Shown in pieces: positions 5,559 to 5,780 of a DNA stretch of 5,780 nt. The notes under the pieces are model-generated. The model saw nothing but the letters and a program-made list of their open reading frames with translations, was not told the origin of the DNA and made no database searches. Made by a program: the position numbers and the translations under genes. Each line of letters opens with the position of its first letter. Positions within the stretch are counted from its first letter, which is position 1. The stretch lies in contig JAAZFZ010000059.1 of assembly GCA_012511485.1 (NCBI GenBank), positions 1-5,780 of the forward strand. The letters are read 5' to 3'. The stretch comes from Clostridiales bacterium (GTDB lineage Bacteria; Bacillota; Clostridia; Oscillospirales; Acutalibacteraceae).

Positions 5559-5780
5559 TCAGCTAACTATCTCGATAACTGAGAACTCTACAGTTCCGCC
5601 TTCTTCATTCCATGTCGGCTGACCGTTAACCTTTGCTCTGAGCCTGTAGGTTATGGTTATTTCTGTTCCCCAGGTATTTCTTACGACAGTCCATACGCGG
5701 CGAGTCTTCCCGTCCGGCTGAATAATATCTTCGTAGCTTGTATATGAAGTTGCGAATGTAAGAGTTGCACCGGTTTGAGC
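5559..5780 (-). CDS. C-terminal fragment of a probable secreted beta-sandwich protein
   Basis: An open frame enters from the right edge and stops at TGA 5561-5559, so 73 C-terminal residues are present and the start lies outside the window. The frame is supported by its unbroken length and by the terminator 30 nt downstream. The residues alternate polar and hydrophobic as in beta strands: ATLTFATSYTSYEDI, RRVWTVVRNTWGTEITITYR, LRAKVNG, and TVEFSVIEIVS at the end. This is typical of Ig-like or fibronectin-like extracellular domains of Gram-positive surface proteins. It has no cysteine, no LPxTG motif and no C-terminal membrane span, so if exported it is not sortase-anchored at this end. I do not recognise the family. 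It sits upstream of the S-component gene on the same strand, but the terminator and promoter between them argue against one operon. Confidence 0.75.
   Translation of the reverse strand, partial: AQTGATLTFATSYTSYEDIIQPDGKTRRVWTVVRNTWGTEITITYRLRAKVNGQPTWNEEGGTVEFSVIEIVS

Noticed and set aside
1..5780. CRISPR arrays, insertion sequences, tRNA or rRNA genes, toxin-antitoxin pairs
   Set aside because: No regularly spaced repeats, transposase-like frames, RNA gene signatures or suitable small gene pairs were seen.

Overview
The window looks like chromosomal DNA from an anaerobic, AT-rich Gram-positive bacterium, most likely a clostridial member of the Bacillota. This is an inference from gene content and signals. 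There is an oxygen-sensitive class III ribonucleotide reductase, a sodium-pump decarboxylase membrane subunit, an ECF-type vitamin transporter S component, GGAG-type ribosome binding sites, and textbook sigma-A promoters (TTGACA, 16-17 bp, TATAAT-like).

Layout. Positions 1-350 hold no supported gene, but carry a strong forward promoter at 212-239. That promoter reads into a two-gene unit: the beta subunit of a Na+-translocating decarboxylase (351-1478), then a 48-residue single-span protein resembling the OadG gamma subunit (1501-1647). A hairpin terminator at 1662-1694 closes the unit. Everything after it lies on the minus strand and converges on it. nrdD (2452-4545) and nrdG (1772-2455) overlap by four bases (ATGA) and form an operon. 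Their promoter, at 4587-4615, is bracketed by two candidate NrdR boxes 30 bp apart. Upstream of that promoter lie an unassigned inverted repeat (4652-4666) and a hairpin terminator (4675-4703) that ends the next unit. That unit is a single gene for an ECF transporter S-component-like membrane protein (4735-5412) with its own promoter at 5461-5489. A further terminator (5496-5528) closes a gene that enters from the right edge; only its last 73 residues (5559-5780) are present. They look like an extracellular beta-sandwich tail of unknown function.

How the parts relate. There are four transcription units, each with a visible promoter or terminator, and no sign of one integrated pathway. NrdD and NrdG form one enzyme system: NrdG uses S-adenosylmethionine to place the glycyl radical on NrdD, which makes dNTPs without oxygen. 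The OadB/OadG-like pair would couple decarboxylation to Na+ export, but the carboxyltransferase and biotin-carrier subunits are not in this window. The S component would need ECF A/A'/T subunits from another locus. I see no convincing new defence, mobile or RNA-based system. The most useful observations are the very small gamma-like gene, the NrdR-box architecture, and the start codon of nrdD.
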